Below the pieces are notes generated by a model that was not told the origin of the DNA, ran no database searches, and worked only from the letters and a program-made list of their open reading frames with translations. A stretch of DNA of 64,000 nucleotides from assembly GCA_039821605.1 (NCBI GenBank), contig JBCBNV010000005.1:186001-250000 (forward strand), read 5' to 3'. Each line of letters begins with the position of its first letter. The first letter of the stretch is position 1. The DNA comes from CALBPI01 sp039821605 (GTDB taxonomy: Bacteria; Pseudomonadota; Gammaproteobacteria; Steroidobacterales; Woeseiaceae). Below are positions 9,180 through 18,626 of this stretch, in pieces. Position numbers and translations under genes: made by a program.

Positions 9180-10529
9180 ATGTTGAGGAAGTTTTTTGCC
9201 CCGGTGCTTGCACTGGCTCTGCTGTCGGTAGCCGGCTGCGACGTATTTGATGACGACGACGACGACGTCGTTCTTGAGTCGGCCACGATCCGTGTCCTGC
9301 ACGCATCGCCCGACGCCCCGGACGTCAACGTCCTGATCGACGGCGACACCTTTGTTGCCGGTGCCCCCTACAAGGCCGGCACAGGCTTTAGCGTCGTGCG
9401 CCCGGGCACCTACAGCGTGCAGGTCGATGGCATCACGCCGGGCGGCACTGCGACGGTTATCTCCGCCGACGTCACGCTCGACGCCGACACCGAAACAACT
9501 GTCATCGCCGCAGGCGACGTCGCCAACATCGCACCGTTACTCATCACGAATGAGCGCAGCGCAGTCACGGGCGGCAACCTCCGCGCCACGGTTGTGCACG
9601 CGGCACCGGACGCTCCGACCGTCGATGTCTTCGTCACGGCACCGAGCGCAGACCTTGCCGCCAGCGCGCCGCTGGGCACGTTCTCGTTCGGCGAATCGCT
9701 GGGGCCCGTCGAAGTCCCCGCTGGTGACTACCAGATTCGCGTCACGCTTGCCGGTGCACCGGGCTCGGTCGTGTACGACAGCGGCACGCTGTCGCTGGCC
9801 GACGGCCTCAACCTGCTGCTCGCCGCCGTGGAGAACACGGGGCCAGGCGATGCGCCGATCAGTCTCGTCGTCCTCGACGGCGCAGGCGCCGGCGAAATCG
9901 CCGACACCAATACGCCGGCCGCACTGCGCGTGATCCACAACTCGCCCGACGCACCGCCCGTCGATGTCGTCGTTGACGATGGCTTCGCCGCGCCGCTCAT
10001 CGAAGACCTCGAGTTTCCCGACTTCACGGGCTTCGTCGAAGTGCCGGGCGCTGACTACAACGTCAAGGTCACGGTTGCCAACGATCCGGGTGTGATCGCC
10101 ATCGACGCCGACCTTACGCTCGTCGCCGGCACGACCTACTCGGTCTACGCCATGGACTTCCTCGCCACCATCCAGCCGCTCGTTCTCGTCGACGACCCCC
10201 GCGCCATCGCCACGGAAGCCCGTGTGCGTATCGTGCACGGCTCGCCAACGGCCCAGAACGTCGACATCTACGTCACGGCACCGAACACGGATATCGCGAC
10301 CGTCGACCCGACCTTCGCGGACGTACCGTTCCTGGCTGAGACGGGCTACACCCCGCTGGCGGGCGGCACCTACACGGTGACGGTCGTGCCCGCGGGCACG
10401 ACCACGGCGGCGATCGGTCCGATCGACATCACGATTGCAGTCGGCGGCATCTACACCGCTGTGGCACGTGACCCGCTGCCGGGCTCGACGGACCTTGGTC
10501 TGATCCTGCTCGACGACTTCAACGACTAA
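9180..10529 (+). CDS. DUF4397 repeat lipoprotein
   Basis: A 449-residue lipoprotein. The signal peptide ends in the lipobox SVAGC with Cys20. A run of acidic residues follows (DVFDDDDDD), consistent with an exposed tether. The rest is four DUF4397 repeats, each opening with a related strand: RVLHASPDAPDVNV (about residue 38), TVVHAAPDAPTVDV, RVIHNSPDAPPVDV and RIVHGSPTAQNVDI. DUF4397 domains are beta-rich and found in envelope proteins of unknown function. The gene has its own AAGGAG ribosome site, 152 nt of upstream sequence and a strong downstream terminator, so it is probably monocistronic. No enzymatic motif is seen. Confidence 0.88.
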   Translation: MLRKFFAPVLALALLSVAGCDVFDDDDDDVVLESATIRVLHASPDAPDVNVLIDGDTFVAGAPYKAGTGFSVVRPGTYSVQVDGITPGGTATVISADVTLDADTETTVIAAGDVANIAPLLITNERSAVTGGNLRATVVHAAPDAPTVDVFVTAPSADLAASAPLGTFSFGESLGPVEVPAGDYQIRVTLAGAPGSVVYDSGTLSLADGLNLLLAAVENTGPGDAPISLVVLDGAGAGEIADTNTPAALRVIHNSPDAPPVDVVVDDGFAAPLIEDLEFPDFTGFVEVPGADYNVKVTVANDPGVIAIDADLTLVAGTTYSVYAMDFLATIQPLVLVDDPRAIATEARVRIVHGSPTAQNVDIYVTAPNTDIATVDPTFADVPFLAETGYTPLAGGTYTVTVVPAGTTTAAIGPIDITIAVGGIYTAVARDPLPGSTDLGLILLDDFND

Positions 10530-10567
10530 GGTCGTGGTGCCGGCCCCGCTGCCGGCGCAGTCGTACA

Positions 10568-10598
10568 GGCCTCTCCGCTCCGGCGGGGAGGCCTTTTT
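10568..10598 (+). terminator. rho-independent terminator after the DUF4397 gene
   Basis: An 11-bp stem (GGCCTCTCCGC pairing with GCGGGGAGGCC, one G-U) closes a 4-nt loop and is followed directly by five T residues on the plus strand. It lies 38 nt after the DUF4397 stop and just before the convergent gor stop. Only the plus-strand reading has the T tract. Confidence 0.9.
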
Positions 10599-10604
10599 CG
10601 TGCG

Positions 10605-11954
10605 CTAGCGCATCGTGACGAATTCTTCGGCGCTCGTCGGATGGATGGCCACGGTGTCGTCGAAGTCGCGCTTGGTCGCGCCCATGCGCAGGGCCACCGC
10701 AAAGCCCTGCAGCATTTCATCGGCGCCGTCGCCAAACACGTGGCAGCCCACGACGCGCTCTTCCTCACCGACGCAGACAAGCTTCATCGCGGCATGACGC
10801 TTCTCCGAACCCAGCGCGTAGCGCATGGGCGTGAAGCTCGACGTGTAGACGCGAACGGCGTCGCCGTGCTCGGCTCGTGCCTCGGCCTCGGTCATGCCAA
10901 CCGTGCCCGTGGGCGGATGCGTGAAGATCACCGTCGCGATGTTGTCGTAGTCGAGGCGACGGTCGTGCATACCGCCCCAGAGCCGATCCGAGAGTCGGCG
11001 GCCCGCCGCGATGGCCACGGGCGTGAGGGCCGCGGCGCCTGTGACGTCGCCGAGGGCGAAGATGTGGGGCACGGTCGTTTGCTGCCAGGCGTCGACCGGC
11101 ACGAAGCCGTCCGCGTCGGCCTCGAGACCGGCGCCGGCCAGGTTCAGGTCGTCGGTCGCCGCAGCCCGGCCGATAGCCCAGATCACGCAGTCCAGCCGCG
11201 TGAAGGCACGACCGTCCTCGGTCTCCAGTGTGAGTCCGTCCGGAGTCCTGGTGAGCGCCGTGGGCACCGCATGTTGTTCGACGGTAACGCCATCCGCCGC
11301 CAATGCACCGGCCACCTCGTCACGCAACATGCCGTCGAAGCTGCGCAGCACACCATCGAAGCGCGTAAGAATCGTCACCTCTGCACCCAGGGCCTGCAAG
11401 ACCCCGCCGAGCTCCACGGCGACGTAGCCGCTGCCCGCGATGGCGATGCGCTTGGGCATCTGCTCGAGCTCGAAGAACCCGTCCGACGTAATACCGAGTT
11501 CGGCACCCGGCAGATCGGGCCAACGCGGAAAACCGCCCGTCGCGATCGTGATGCGCTCGGCCGTATAGCGACGACCATTGGCTTCGACCGTGTGCGGATC
11601 CACGAACTGCGCCCGCCCATCGATGACCTCGATGTCCTTGCTCGACAGGTTGCGTGCGTAGATGTCGTTGAGCCGGCGCACGTAGGCGTCGCGGGCCGCC
11701 TTGAGCGACGACCAGTCGTGTTCCGGCGCGTGTGGCGCGAATCCGTAGGACGGGGCCAGATCGCCTTCGTGGGCGATGCTGGCGGCATACCACATGACCT
11801 TCTTGGGCACGCAACCCACGTTGACGCAGGTACCGCCCAGCGGCCCCGACTCAAAAACAAGAACGCGGGCGCCGTACTGGGCGGCGCGCTGCGCGTGGGC
11901 CAGGCCGCCGCTGCCGCCGCCAATGACAATCAGGTCGTAGTCGTAAGTCATCAT
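10605..11954 (-). CDS. gor: glutathione-disulfide reductase
   Basis: A 449-residue FAD-dependent disulfide reductase. It has the FAD loop VIGGGSGG, the redox-active pair Cys43/Cys48 in GGTCVNVGCVPKK, the NADP loop IAGSGYVAVELGG, the FAD motif ALGDVTGAAALTPVA and the C-terminal active-site motif HPTSAEEF. The lack of an extended C-terminus and the overall pattern fit glutathione reductase more than lipoamide or mercuric reductase. The start is placed at the ATGATG pair at 11949-11954, because the frame further upstream lacks conserved sequence. It diverges from prlC across about 77 nt, which must hold both promoters. Confidence 0.94.
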   Translation of the reverse strand: MMTYDYDLIVIGGGSGGLAHAQRAAQYGARVLVFESGPLGGTCVNVGCVPKKVMWYAASIAHEGDLAPSYGFAPHAPEHDWSSLKAARDAYVRRLNDIYARNLSSKDIEVIDGRAQFVDPHTVEANGRRYTAERITIATGGFPRWPDLPGAELGITSDGFFELEQMPKRIAIAGSGYVAVELGGVLQALGAEVTILTRFDGVLRSFDGMLRDEVAGALAADGVTVEQHAVPTALTRTPDGLTLETEDGRAFTRLDCVIWAIGRAAATDDLNLAGAGLEADADGFVPVDAWQQTTVPHIFALGDVTGAAALTPVAIAAGRRLSDRLWGGMHDRRLDYDNIATVIFTHPPTGTVGMTEAEARAEHGDAVRVYTSSFTPMRYALGSEKRHAAMKLVCVGEEERVVGCHVFGDGADEMLQGFAVALRMGATKRDFDDTVAIHPTSAEEFVTMR

Positions 11955-12031
11955 TCGTCTTTTTCGAAGCCGGCTGAAGCGCCGAAACCGCATGCTACAC
12001 TTTGCATGTCTAAGCTTAAATCCGTCGCCAC

Positions 12032-14062
12032 ATGCCGCCTTCCACAACGCAGGACGCGTTCCCGGGCCTGCCAGATTTTGACTCGATCACTGCGACGGAT
12101 ATCGTGCCTTTGACCGAAGCCCTGATCGCACGCAGCCGCGAGCGCGTGCGGGCGCTCGAGGCACTGGAGTCCCCTGACTTCGACAATTTCGTCGTGCCCT
12201 TTGAGGAGCTGCGCCACGACATGTCGCGCACCTGGTCGCCCGTGTCGCACCTGCAAATGGTGCGCAACAGCGAGACCTGGCAGACCCACTACCTCGAGGC
12301 ACTGGGCCTGTTGGCGGCCTTCCAGTCCGAGCTGGCCCAGAACACGCGTTTGTTTGCCGCGTTCGAGGCGCTGCATGACGCGCTCGGTGAGGACGCCGAC
12401 CACGAACAGCGCGCGCTGCTCGAACACGCGCTGCGCGACTTCCGGCTGGCCGGCGTGGCGCTCGACGACACCGAAAAGGCGCGCTTCCGCGCGCTGTCGC
12501 AGGCGCTGTCCGAAGACCAGGCCAGCTTCTCGAGCAACCTGCAGCAGAGCGGCGACGCGTGGCACTGGCACACGACCGAGACCGATGACGTTGCGGGCAT
12601 CCCCGATACGTTCCTCGCAGCCGCCGCGCGCGCCGCGGAGCAGGCCGGGCGCGACGGCTGGGTGTTCGACCTCGCGCAGCCCACCTACATGGCCGTCATG
12701 ACCCATGCGCGCTCGCGCGACACGCGCAAGCGGTTCTACACGGCCTGGCTCACGCGCGCCGCCGACACCGGCCCGCACGATACGAAGTGGGACAACGCGG
12801 CGCTCATGGCGCGCATCCTGGGCCACCGCACCGAAATGGCCAACTTGCTCGGTTTCGACAATTACGCCGAGTACTCACTGGCACCAAAAATGGCCGGCAG
12901 CGTCGACGAGGTCGTGGGCTTCCTCAAGGACCTGGCACAACGCAGCATGCCGACGGCGCGCCGCGAGCTCGCAGAGCTGCAGCTGCTCGCCGGGCACGAA
13001 CTCGAACCCTGGGACCTCGCCTTCTACAGCGAGCGCCTGCGCGAGCAGCACTACGCGATCTCCGAGGAGCAGGTCAGGCCCTATTTCCCCGCGGGTCGCG
13101 TCATGGACGGCTTGTTCGGTCTGGCCGAGCGCCTGTTCGGGCTGTCGCTCGAACGCAGCCAGGCGCCATCCGTCTGGCACGACAGCGTGGAGTTCATCGT
13201 CGTGCGCGATGCCGGCGGCGAGATCATGGGCAGCTTCTACACGGACCTCTACGCGCGTGCCGGCAAACGCGCGGGCGCCTGGATCGACGAGTGCATCGTG
13301 AGAAAGGCCCTGCCCGGCAGCAACGCCCTGCCCGTCGGTTATCTGGTCTGCAATTTCCCGCCCGAGCAACCCGATGCCCCGTCGCTGCTGACACACGACG
13401 AGGTGGTGACGCTGTTCCATGAGTTCGGGCACATGCTGCATCACCTGCTCACGCGCGTGGGCTACCCGAGTATTGCCGGTATCAACGGCGTGCCCTGGGA
13501 TGCCGTCGAGCTGCCGAGCCAGTTTCTTGAGAACTTCGCCTGGCAGTACGACGTGCTGCGCGAGTGCTCTGGCCACTACCAGGACGGCAACCCGCTGCCG
13601 CGCGTCGTGTTCGACCGGCTCGCAGCCGCGCGCAATGCCGGTGCCGGCCTGAGCATGCTGCGCCAGCTCGAGTTTTCGCTGTTCGACTTCCAGCTGCACG
13701 CGCGCAGCGACGCGGCCCAGCCCGGTGTGCTCGAAACCGTGCGCGACAGCACGCGCGCCGACGTCGCGCTCGTGCCGCCGCCCGAATGGGTGCGTTTCGA
13801 GAATGGTTTCGCCCACATCTTCGCGGGCGGCTACGCCGCCGGCTACTACAGCTACAAGTGGGCCGAGGTGCTCGCGGCCGATGCCTTCGCGGCGTTTGGT
13901 GAAGCGGGTGATGTGTTCGATCCGGGCACCGCGGGGCGATTCCGCCAGCACATCCTCGAGGTCGGCGGCAGCCGCGACATCCACCATGCTTATGTCGCAT
14001 TCCGCGGTCGGACGCCGCGGATTGACGCCTTACTGCAGCAACACGGCATCGAAGCCGCCTGA
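12032..14062 (+). CDS. prlC: oligopeptidase A (M3 family zinc metallopeptidase)
   Basis: A 676-residue M3 peptidase. The zinc motif is H463-E-F-G-H467 (LFHEFGHMLHH), with the second Glu downstream in the GVPWDAVELPSQFLEN helix. The N-terminus (FPGLPDFDSI) and C-terminus (DALLQQHGIEA) match oligopeptidase A, a cytosolic enzyme that degrades signal peptides and small peptides. The length agrees with the E. coli enzyme (680). It starts 77 nt from divergent gor, with a possible -10 TACACT at 11996-12001. No heat-shock consensus is evident. Confidence 0.95.
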   Translation: MPPSTTQDAFPGLPDFDSITATDIVPLTEALIARSRERVRALEALESPDFDNFVVPFEELRHDMSRTWSPVSHLQMVRNSETWQTHYLEALGLLAAFQSELAQNTRLFAAFEALHDALGEDADHEQRALLEHALRDFRLAGVALDDTEKARFRALSQALSEDQASFSSNLQQSGDAWHWHTTETDDVAGIPDTFLAAAARAAEQAGRDGWVFDLAQPTYMAVMTHARSRDTRKRFYTAWLTRAADTGPHDTKWDNAALMARILGHRTEMANLLGFDNYAEYSLAPKMAGSVDEVVGFLKDLAQRSMPTARRELAELQLLAGHELEPWDLAFYSERLREQHYAISEEQVRPYFPAGRVMDGLFGLAERLFGLSLERSQAPSVWHDSVEFIVVRDAGGEIMGSFYTDLYARAGKRAGAWIDECIVRKALPGSNALPVGYLVCNFPPEQPDAPSLLTHDEVVTLFHEFGHMLHHLLTRVGYPSIAGINGVPWDAVELPSQFLENFAWQYDVLRECSGHYQDGNPLPRVVFDRLAAARNAGAGLSMLRQLEFSLFDFQLHARSDAAQPGVLETVRDSTRADVALVPPPEWVRFENGFAHIFAGGYAAGYYSYKWAEVLAADAFAAFGEAGDVFDPGTAGRFRQHILEVGGSRDIHHAYVAFRGRTPRIDALLQQHGIEAA

Positions 14063-14145
14063 CCGGCGCACGCCCGGCTGGCGCCGGGCCCGGACGCTGC
14101 CGTACACTGGGTCGATTCGCCAGAAGTTCAGGTTCGATCCGATAC

Positions 14146-15195
14146 GTGCCTAAAGAACTCGACAACAGCGCACCGCGCATGCGCCCGTTGCGGGACCGCC
14201 GCAACAACTACGACGTCACCGACGAGGTGGACGTTTCGTCCATGGCTGCCGTTCGCGACGCCGTCGGGGCCTTGTTCCTCGACAGCTACCCCGACGCCGC
14301 CTACGACCGCATCTGGCTCGCCTTCCACGATTTTGAACGGCTGTTCACGGGCCGCATGCCGGGCTACCACGGCTGCGACACGACCTACCATGACGTCCAG
14401 CACACGCTCGACATGACGCTGGCCGTGGCGCGGCTCGTTGCCGGGTACGAGCGCAGCGTCGGTGCCGAGCACACACTGGGTCCCGCGCGCGCCGAGCTCG
14501 CGCTGATCATCTCGCTGTTTCACGACGCGGGGTATATCCGTCACATGCAGCGCGACTCCGACGTGCGCAACGGCGCGCACTACACGCGTATCCACGTGTC
14601 ACGCAGCGCCGAATTCCTGCGCAGCTACCTGAACCGCATCGGGCTCGGCCACAGCGCTGATCGCGCCGCCGAGATCGTGCACTTCACGGGCTACGAGATC
14701 GACCTCAAGCGGCTCAACGTGCCCGACCCGCGCGACATTCGGCTGGGCTGCATCGTCGGCACGGGCGATTTGCTCGCTCAGATGGCCGACCGCTGCTATC
14801 TCGAGAAATGCCGCGACCGCCTGTACGAGGAATTCGTAATTGGCGGTATCGCCATGCCCATCGGCGACGATGGTGACCCCGACGTCCGTTACGAGTCGGG
14901 TGAAGACCTGTTGCGAAAGACCCCGGGCTTCTTTCGCGACGGCGCCCAACGACGGCTCGACGCGGAATTCGATCGCACCTACCGCTTCATCGAACCGCTA
15001 TTCGATGGGCGCAACCCCTACATCGAGTCGATCAATCGCAATATGCGCTACCTGCAATGCGTGATCGACACGGGCAACTGGGCTGGACTGCGCCGCCAGC
15101 CCCCCGTCTATGTCGGGGAACCCGATTCCTCGGAGAGCATGCGAGTACTCGTGGACGAGCTGCGCGACGCCGTCGCGCGCGAACAGGTGGCCTGA
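14146..15195 (+). CDS. HD-domain metal-dependent phosphohydrolase
   Basis: A 349-residue protein with an HD/PDEase-like metal site: YHDVQHTLDM near residue 85, the His-Asp pair in SLFHDAGYIRH near 126, and a further histidine at IHVSRSAEF. The spacing resembles eukaryotic-type cyclic nucleotide phosphodiesterases and other HD hydrolases. The substrate is unknown. It starts with GTG, 83 nt after prlC. The N-terminal 30 residues are basic and polar. It ends 4 nt before the convergent panD stop. No sensory domain is fused, so its regulation is not readable. Confidence 0.8.
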   Translation: MPKELDNSAPRMRPLRDRRNNYDVTDEVDVSSMAAVRDAVGALFLDSYPDAAYDRIWLAFHDFERLFTGRMPGYHGCDTTYHDVQHTLDMTLAVARLVAGYERSVGAEHTLGPARAELALIISLFHDAGYIRHMQRDSDVRNGAHYTRIHVSRSAEFLRSYLNRIGLGHSADRAAEIVHFTGYEIDLKRLNVPDPRDIRLGCIVGTGDLLAQMADRCYLEKCRDRLYEEFVIGGIAMPIGDDGDPDVRYESGEDLLRKTPGFFRDGAQRRLDAEFDRTYRFIEPLFDGRNPYIESINRNMRYLQCVIDTGNWAGLRRQPPVYVGEPDSSESMRVLVDELRDAVAREQVA

Positions 15196-15199
15196 GCCC

Positions 15200-15553
15200 T
15201 CAGACGACGCTGCGCGGCATCTCGGTCAGGTAACGCACGAAGCGATTGCGCTCATCGACAAGAATGGCGCACGGATCGAGTGGGCGGTCCGTGAGTTCGA
15301 AGGCCATGATGATGAGCTCTTCACCCTCGCTGATCAGGTGCGCGGCGGCCCCGTTCATGCAGATCACGCCCGAGTCCCGCTCGCCGGCGATGACGTAGGT
15401 TTCGAGGCGTGCGCCCGACGTGTTCGACACGACGAGCACCTTTTCGTTTTCCCACATGCCCGCGCGCTCGATGAGCGCGCGGTCGATCGTGACGCTACCC
15501 ACGTAGTTCACGTCGGCCTCGGTCACCCGGGCCTTGTGGATTTTGGAACGCAT
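15200..15553 (-). CDS. panD: aspartate 1-decarboxylase precursor
   Basis: A 117-residue pyruvoyl enzyme that converts aspartate to beta-alanine for pantothenate and CoA synthesis. The self-cleavage site is Gly24-Ser25 in the segment YVGSVTIDRAL, where Ser25 becomes the pyruvoyl group. Conserved NGAAAHL follows. The start at 15553 (MRSKIHKARVT) is preferred over an in-frame start four codons upstream, since it matches the family N-terminus exactly. A possible -10 TACAAT lies at 15670-15675 upstream, without a good -35. panB and panC are not nearby. Maturation may need a PanM or PanZ factor. Confidence 0.95.
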   Translation of the reverse strand: MRSKIHKARVTEADVNYVGSVTIDRALIERAGMWENEKVLVVSNTSGARLETYVIAGERDSGVICMNGAAAHLISEGEELIIMAFELTDRPLDPCAILVDERNRFVRYLTEMPRSVV

Positions 15554-15700
15554 TACCCAACGCACGGCGTTGACTCCAGTCTTCGTGATGCGCGCACGCC
15601 CGGGGGCTTTGGCTCCGGGCCGCCGGCCTGCCGATTCCAGAAGCCGTCGCGGTGCGCAAAAAGGCGGCTATTGTAGCCGATCACCGCGCCCTGGGGCGCC

Positions 15701-16009
15701 TTAGCGGCTATCGGGCCGGCCGCACTGCCAGCAGGCTGCGAACTGAGGCTCGTTCTCTGCCCCGCAGTTGCCGCAGTGCCAGGGCGCACCGGCCACGGGC
15801 GCAGTCCGGGCCTCCTCGATGATCTCGAGCGCCCGCTGCGCGTCCAGCGGCTTGACCCAGAGTTGCGGCCAGACCTCCGTGAACGGCACCTCGCCGAGCA
15901 CGCCGCCGAGGTTCTGGTTGCGAATTTCGGCGCGGATGCCCTCGGCTTCGAGCACGTTCCGGTAATGCGCAACCGTCACAAGGTTGTCGGCCGTGAAGAC
16001 CTTTTTCAC
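15701..16009 (-). CDS. DUF2007 protein with C-terminal zinc ribbon
   Basis: A 102-residue protein with a DUF2007 (putative signal-transducing) domain at residues 1-68 (MKKVFTADNLVTVAHYRNVL, then LWVKPLDAQRALEII). A C-terminal zinc ribbon has two CxxC pairs, CGNC and CWQC. Its ATG overlaps the trpA stop by 4 nt, so it is translationally coupled as the last gene of the trp operon. In many relatives accD follows trpBA; here this small protein does instead. Its function is unknown, and the DUF2007 domain resembles the PII-like ferredoxin fold. Confidence 0.85.
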   Translation of the reverse strand: MKKVFTADNLVTVAHYRNVLEAEGIRAEIRNQNLGGVLGEVPFTEVWPQLWVKPLDAQRALEIIEEARTAPVAGAPWHCGNCGAENEPQFAACWQCGRPDSR

Positions 16010-16776
16010 GGGGTCCGCAGCGCCGCCAGAAACGCGCCCGGGTCATCGCCGCGCTCGAGCACTTCGACGAGCGCCGAGCCAACAATGACGCCGTCGGCAG
16101 CACCCGCGAGCTGCTCGACGTCGGCACGCGACCGGATACCGAACCCAGCGCAAACCGGCAGGCTCGATACCTCGCTCACGTTCTCGAGGTAGTCGGTAAC
16201 CTCGGCGGGCAGCTTGGCACCCCCGCCCGTGATGCCCGTAATCGTGACCGCGTACACGAAGCCCCGACTCTCGCGGCACAGCGTCGCCAGCCGGTCAGCG
16301 GGCGTGGCAGGCGTCACGAGCTGCACAAGGCCGATGCCGTGCGACTGCATGGCCTCGCGGAACGTCTCGGACTCCTCGTATGGCAGATCGGGCACGATAA
16401 AACCGCAAACGCCGGCCTCGAGCGCGGCCGCGCCCAGCGCGTCGTAGCCATAGGCCAGCAGCGGGTTCAAATAGGACATGAGTACGAGCGGCGTGTCGAT
16501 GAGCATGCGATGCGCCGTGAGCGTTTCGAGAATCCAGCGCAGGCTCACGCCCTTCTCGATGGCCACGAAGCTCGAGCGCTGGATCGTCATGCCGTCGGCC
16601 ATGGGGTCCGAAAACGGCACGCCGATCTCGACGACATCCGCGTGCTTGGCGACGGCCAGCAGCGTTTCGATGAACTGGTCCGGTTCGGGGTAGCCGGCCG
16701 TCATGAACGGCACGAGCGCACCGCCCTCCGCTGCGCCCTGGCGCAGTGCTTTCGTGATGCGTTCATGCGCCTGCAT
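16006..16776 (-). CDS. trpA: tryptophan synthase alpha chain
   Basis: A 256-residue TIM barrel that cleaves indole-3-glycerol phosphate to indole and glyceraldehyde 3-phosphate. The catalytic residues are Glu50 (VVEIGVPFSDP) and Asp61 in the same segment (DPMADG). The phosphate loop GFGIRSRADVEQL and the GSALVEVLE segment are present. It overlaps the trpB end by 14 nt and the next gene by 4 nt. The channelling partner is TrpB. Confidence 0.97.
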   Translation of the reverse strand: MQAHERITKALRQGAAEGGALVPFMTAGYPEPDQFIETLLAVAKHADVVEIGVPFSDPMADGMTIQRSSFVAIEKGVSLRWILETLTAHRMLIDTPLVLMSYLNPLLAYGYDALGAAALEAGVCGFIVPDLPYEESETFREAMQSHGIGLVQLVTPATPADRLATLCRESRGFVYAVTITGITGGGAKLPAEVTDYLENVSEVSSLPVCAGFGIRSRADVEQLAGAADGVIVGSALVEVLERGDDPGAFLAALRTP

Positions 16777-18019
16777 GGCGGGCCCTCGTGGTGGGATGCT
16801 GGACCAGCGTCGACATGTCCTTGTCGCCGCGACCCGAATTGCCGATGAGCAGTGTCTTGCCGGGGTTGTTGCGCGCCCATTCGCGCGCGCCCACGAACGC
16901 GTGCGCGGTTTCGAGCGCCGTCAGGATGCCCTCCTCAGCGCACACCTCGTCCAGCGCATCGAGCACCTCGGCATCCCCGGCCGCCTCGTAACGCACGCGA
17001 CCGATGGACTGCAGGAAGGCGTGCTCGGGACCCACGCCCGAGTAGTCAAGACCGGCCGATACCGACTGCGTTTCCTGCACCTGGCCATTGGGGTCCTGGA
17101 GGATCATCGTGTAGCTGCCTTGCAGCACGCCGGGTGTGCCCGTCGCGAGCGTTGCCGCGTTCTGACCGAGCCCGCTGCCGATGCCACCGGCCTCGACACC
17201 GACGATCTCGACGTCGGTGTCACCCAGGAACGCATGGAACAGGCCGATGGCGTTGGAGCCGCCACCAACGCAGGCGAAAACCGCATCGGGCAGCTTGCCG
17301 GCCTGCTTCTGCATCTGCGCGCGCGCCTCGTCACCGATGCAGCGGTGCATCTCACGCACGAGGTAGGGATAGGGATGCGGACCGACCGCCGAGCCCAGGA
17401 GGTAATAGGTGCCGTCCGGGTCCGACACCCAGTCACGCAGCGCCTCGTCGATGGCCGCGCGCAGCGTCTTGTCACCGGACTCAACGGCCACCACCTCGGC
17501 GCCCAGCCGGCGCATGCGATCGACATTGGGTGCCTGGCGCGAGATATCGACAGCGCCCATGTAGACGCGACACGGCAGGCCGATGCGCGCGCAGGCCGCG
17601 GCCGAAGCGACGCCGTGCTGGCCCGCACCCGTCTCTGCAATCACGCGCCTGGCGCCAAGCCGCTTGGCGAGCAGCGCCTGGCCGATGGCATTGTTGATCT
17701 TGTGCGCGCCCGTGTGGGCCAGGTCTTCGCGCTTGAGCCAGACCTCGGCACCCCAGGCGCGTGAGAGCCCACGCGCCGGTGTCAGTGCCGTCGGGCGCCC
17801 CACCCATTCGAACAACTCGTGGCAGAACTCGGCCTGAAAGTCGGGCGCGCGCAGGTAGTCGCGCACGCCGGCTTCAAGCCGCTCGAGTGCCGGTACGAGG
17901 GTTTCGGGCACGTAGCGCCCGCCGAACGCGCCGAAGCGGCCGCGCGCGTCGGGCAATTCGCCCGCCAGCAACGCAGCCAGTAACGCCGCGTCGTCTTGCT
18001 CCGTAGGTTTCGCTTGCAT
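16763..18019 (-). CDS. trpB: tryptophan synthase beta chain
   Basis: A 418-residue PLP enzyme that joins indole and serine. The PLP lysine is Lys107 in LAHTGAHKINN. The phosphate-binding glycine loop CVGGGSNAIG and the N-terminal FGAFGGRYVPETL are clear. The start at 18019 (MQAKPTEQ) is preferred because AAGGGA lies 6 nt upstream. A TTG seven codons earlier is possible. The long N-terminal segment before the core is slightly larger than in E. coli. It begins 13 nt after trpF. Confidence 0.97.
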   Translation of the reverse strand: MQAKPTEQDDAALLAALLAGELPDARGRFGAFGGRYVPETLVPALERLEAGVRDYLRAPDFQAEFCHELFEWVGRPTALTPARGLSRAWGAEVWLKREDLAHTGAHKINNAIGQALLAKRLGARRVIAETGAGQHGVASAAACARIGLPCRVYMGAVDISRQAPNVDRMRRLGAEVVAVESGDKTLRAAIDEALRDWVSDPDGTYYLLGSAVGPHPYPYLVREMHRCIGDEARAQMQKQAGKLPDAVFACVGGGSNAIGLFHAFLGDTDVEIVGVEAGGIGSGLGQNAATLATGTPGVLQGSYTMILQDPNGQVQETQSVSAGLDYSGVGPEHAFLQSIGRVRYEAAGDAEVLDALDEVCAEEGILTALETAHAFVGAREWARNNPGKTLLIGNSGRGDKDMSTLVQHPTTRARHAGA

Positions 18020-18032
18020 CTGATCCCTTCCC

Positions 18033-18626
18033 TTAGGCAAACGCCGTGCGCGCCCTGCGCACGAACGTCATGATCTTTTCCGCGTCCTTCTGTCCCGGTG
18101 CCGACTCGACGCCGCTCGAGACATCGACACCCCAGGGCGCGACGTCGGCGATGGCCTGGCCGACGTTGTCCGCGTCGAGTCCGCCTGCCAGCACGAGCTC
18201 GCGCCCCCGCGCCACGCGCGCGGCCAGTCCCCAGTCCGCAGTCTCGCCGCTGCCACTGTTGCGGCCCTCGAACAGGAGCTGCTGCGGCAAGTCATCAGCG
18301 CCGGTGACATCGTGGTCGCGGTACACGGGCAGGGCTCTAACGCCGGGCAGCAGGTCGAACGTCTCATAATCGCCGGCGTCCGTCTGCAACAAATCAGGCG
18401 AAACACGAGCCTGAACTTCGTGCGCAAGCGCCGGCAAAGGGTGGCGCATGACGGCGACGACCCGGGCGTGCCCGCGCGCAAGCCCCGCGAGCAACACGGC
18501 CGCATCGACCGACACGGCGCGCGGCGACTCAGCGAACACGAAGCCCACGGCGTCAACGCCCGCTTCGACAGCGGCGGCCACGGCATCGAGCGTGGTCAGT
18601 CCGCACACCTTGACCCAGCCGCTCAT
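18033..18626 (-). CDS. trpF: phosphoribosylanthranilate isomerase
   Basis: A 197-residue TIM barrel that carries out the Amadori rearrangement of phosphoribosylanthranilate. The catalytic Cys is Cys8 in WVKVCGLTTLDA, and the general-acid Asp is in WGVDVSSGVES. LAGGLDADNV forms the phosphate loop. It is a separate gene and not fused to trpC as in enterobacteria. It overlaps the trpC stop by 4 nt. Confidence 0.96.
   Translation of the reverse strand: MSGWVKVCGLTTLDAVAAAVEAGVDAVGFVFAESPRAVSVDAAVLLAGLARGHARVVAVMRHPLPALAHEVQARVSPDLLQTDAGDYETFDLLPGVRALPVYRDHDVTGADDLPQQLLFEGRNSGSGETADWGLAARVARGRELVLAGGLDADNVGQAIADVAPWGVDVSSGVESAPGQKDAEKIMTFVRRARTAFA

Noticed and set aside
10641..12113. 490-codon ORF opposite gor
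   Set aside because: Opposite a well-supported glutathione reductase, and it crosses into the start of prlC.
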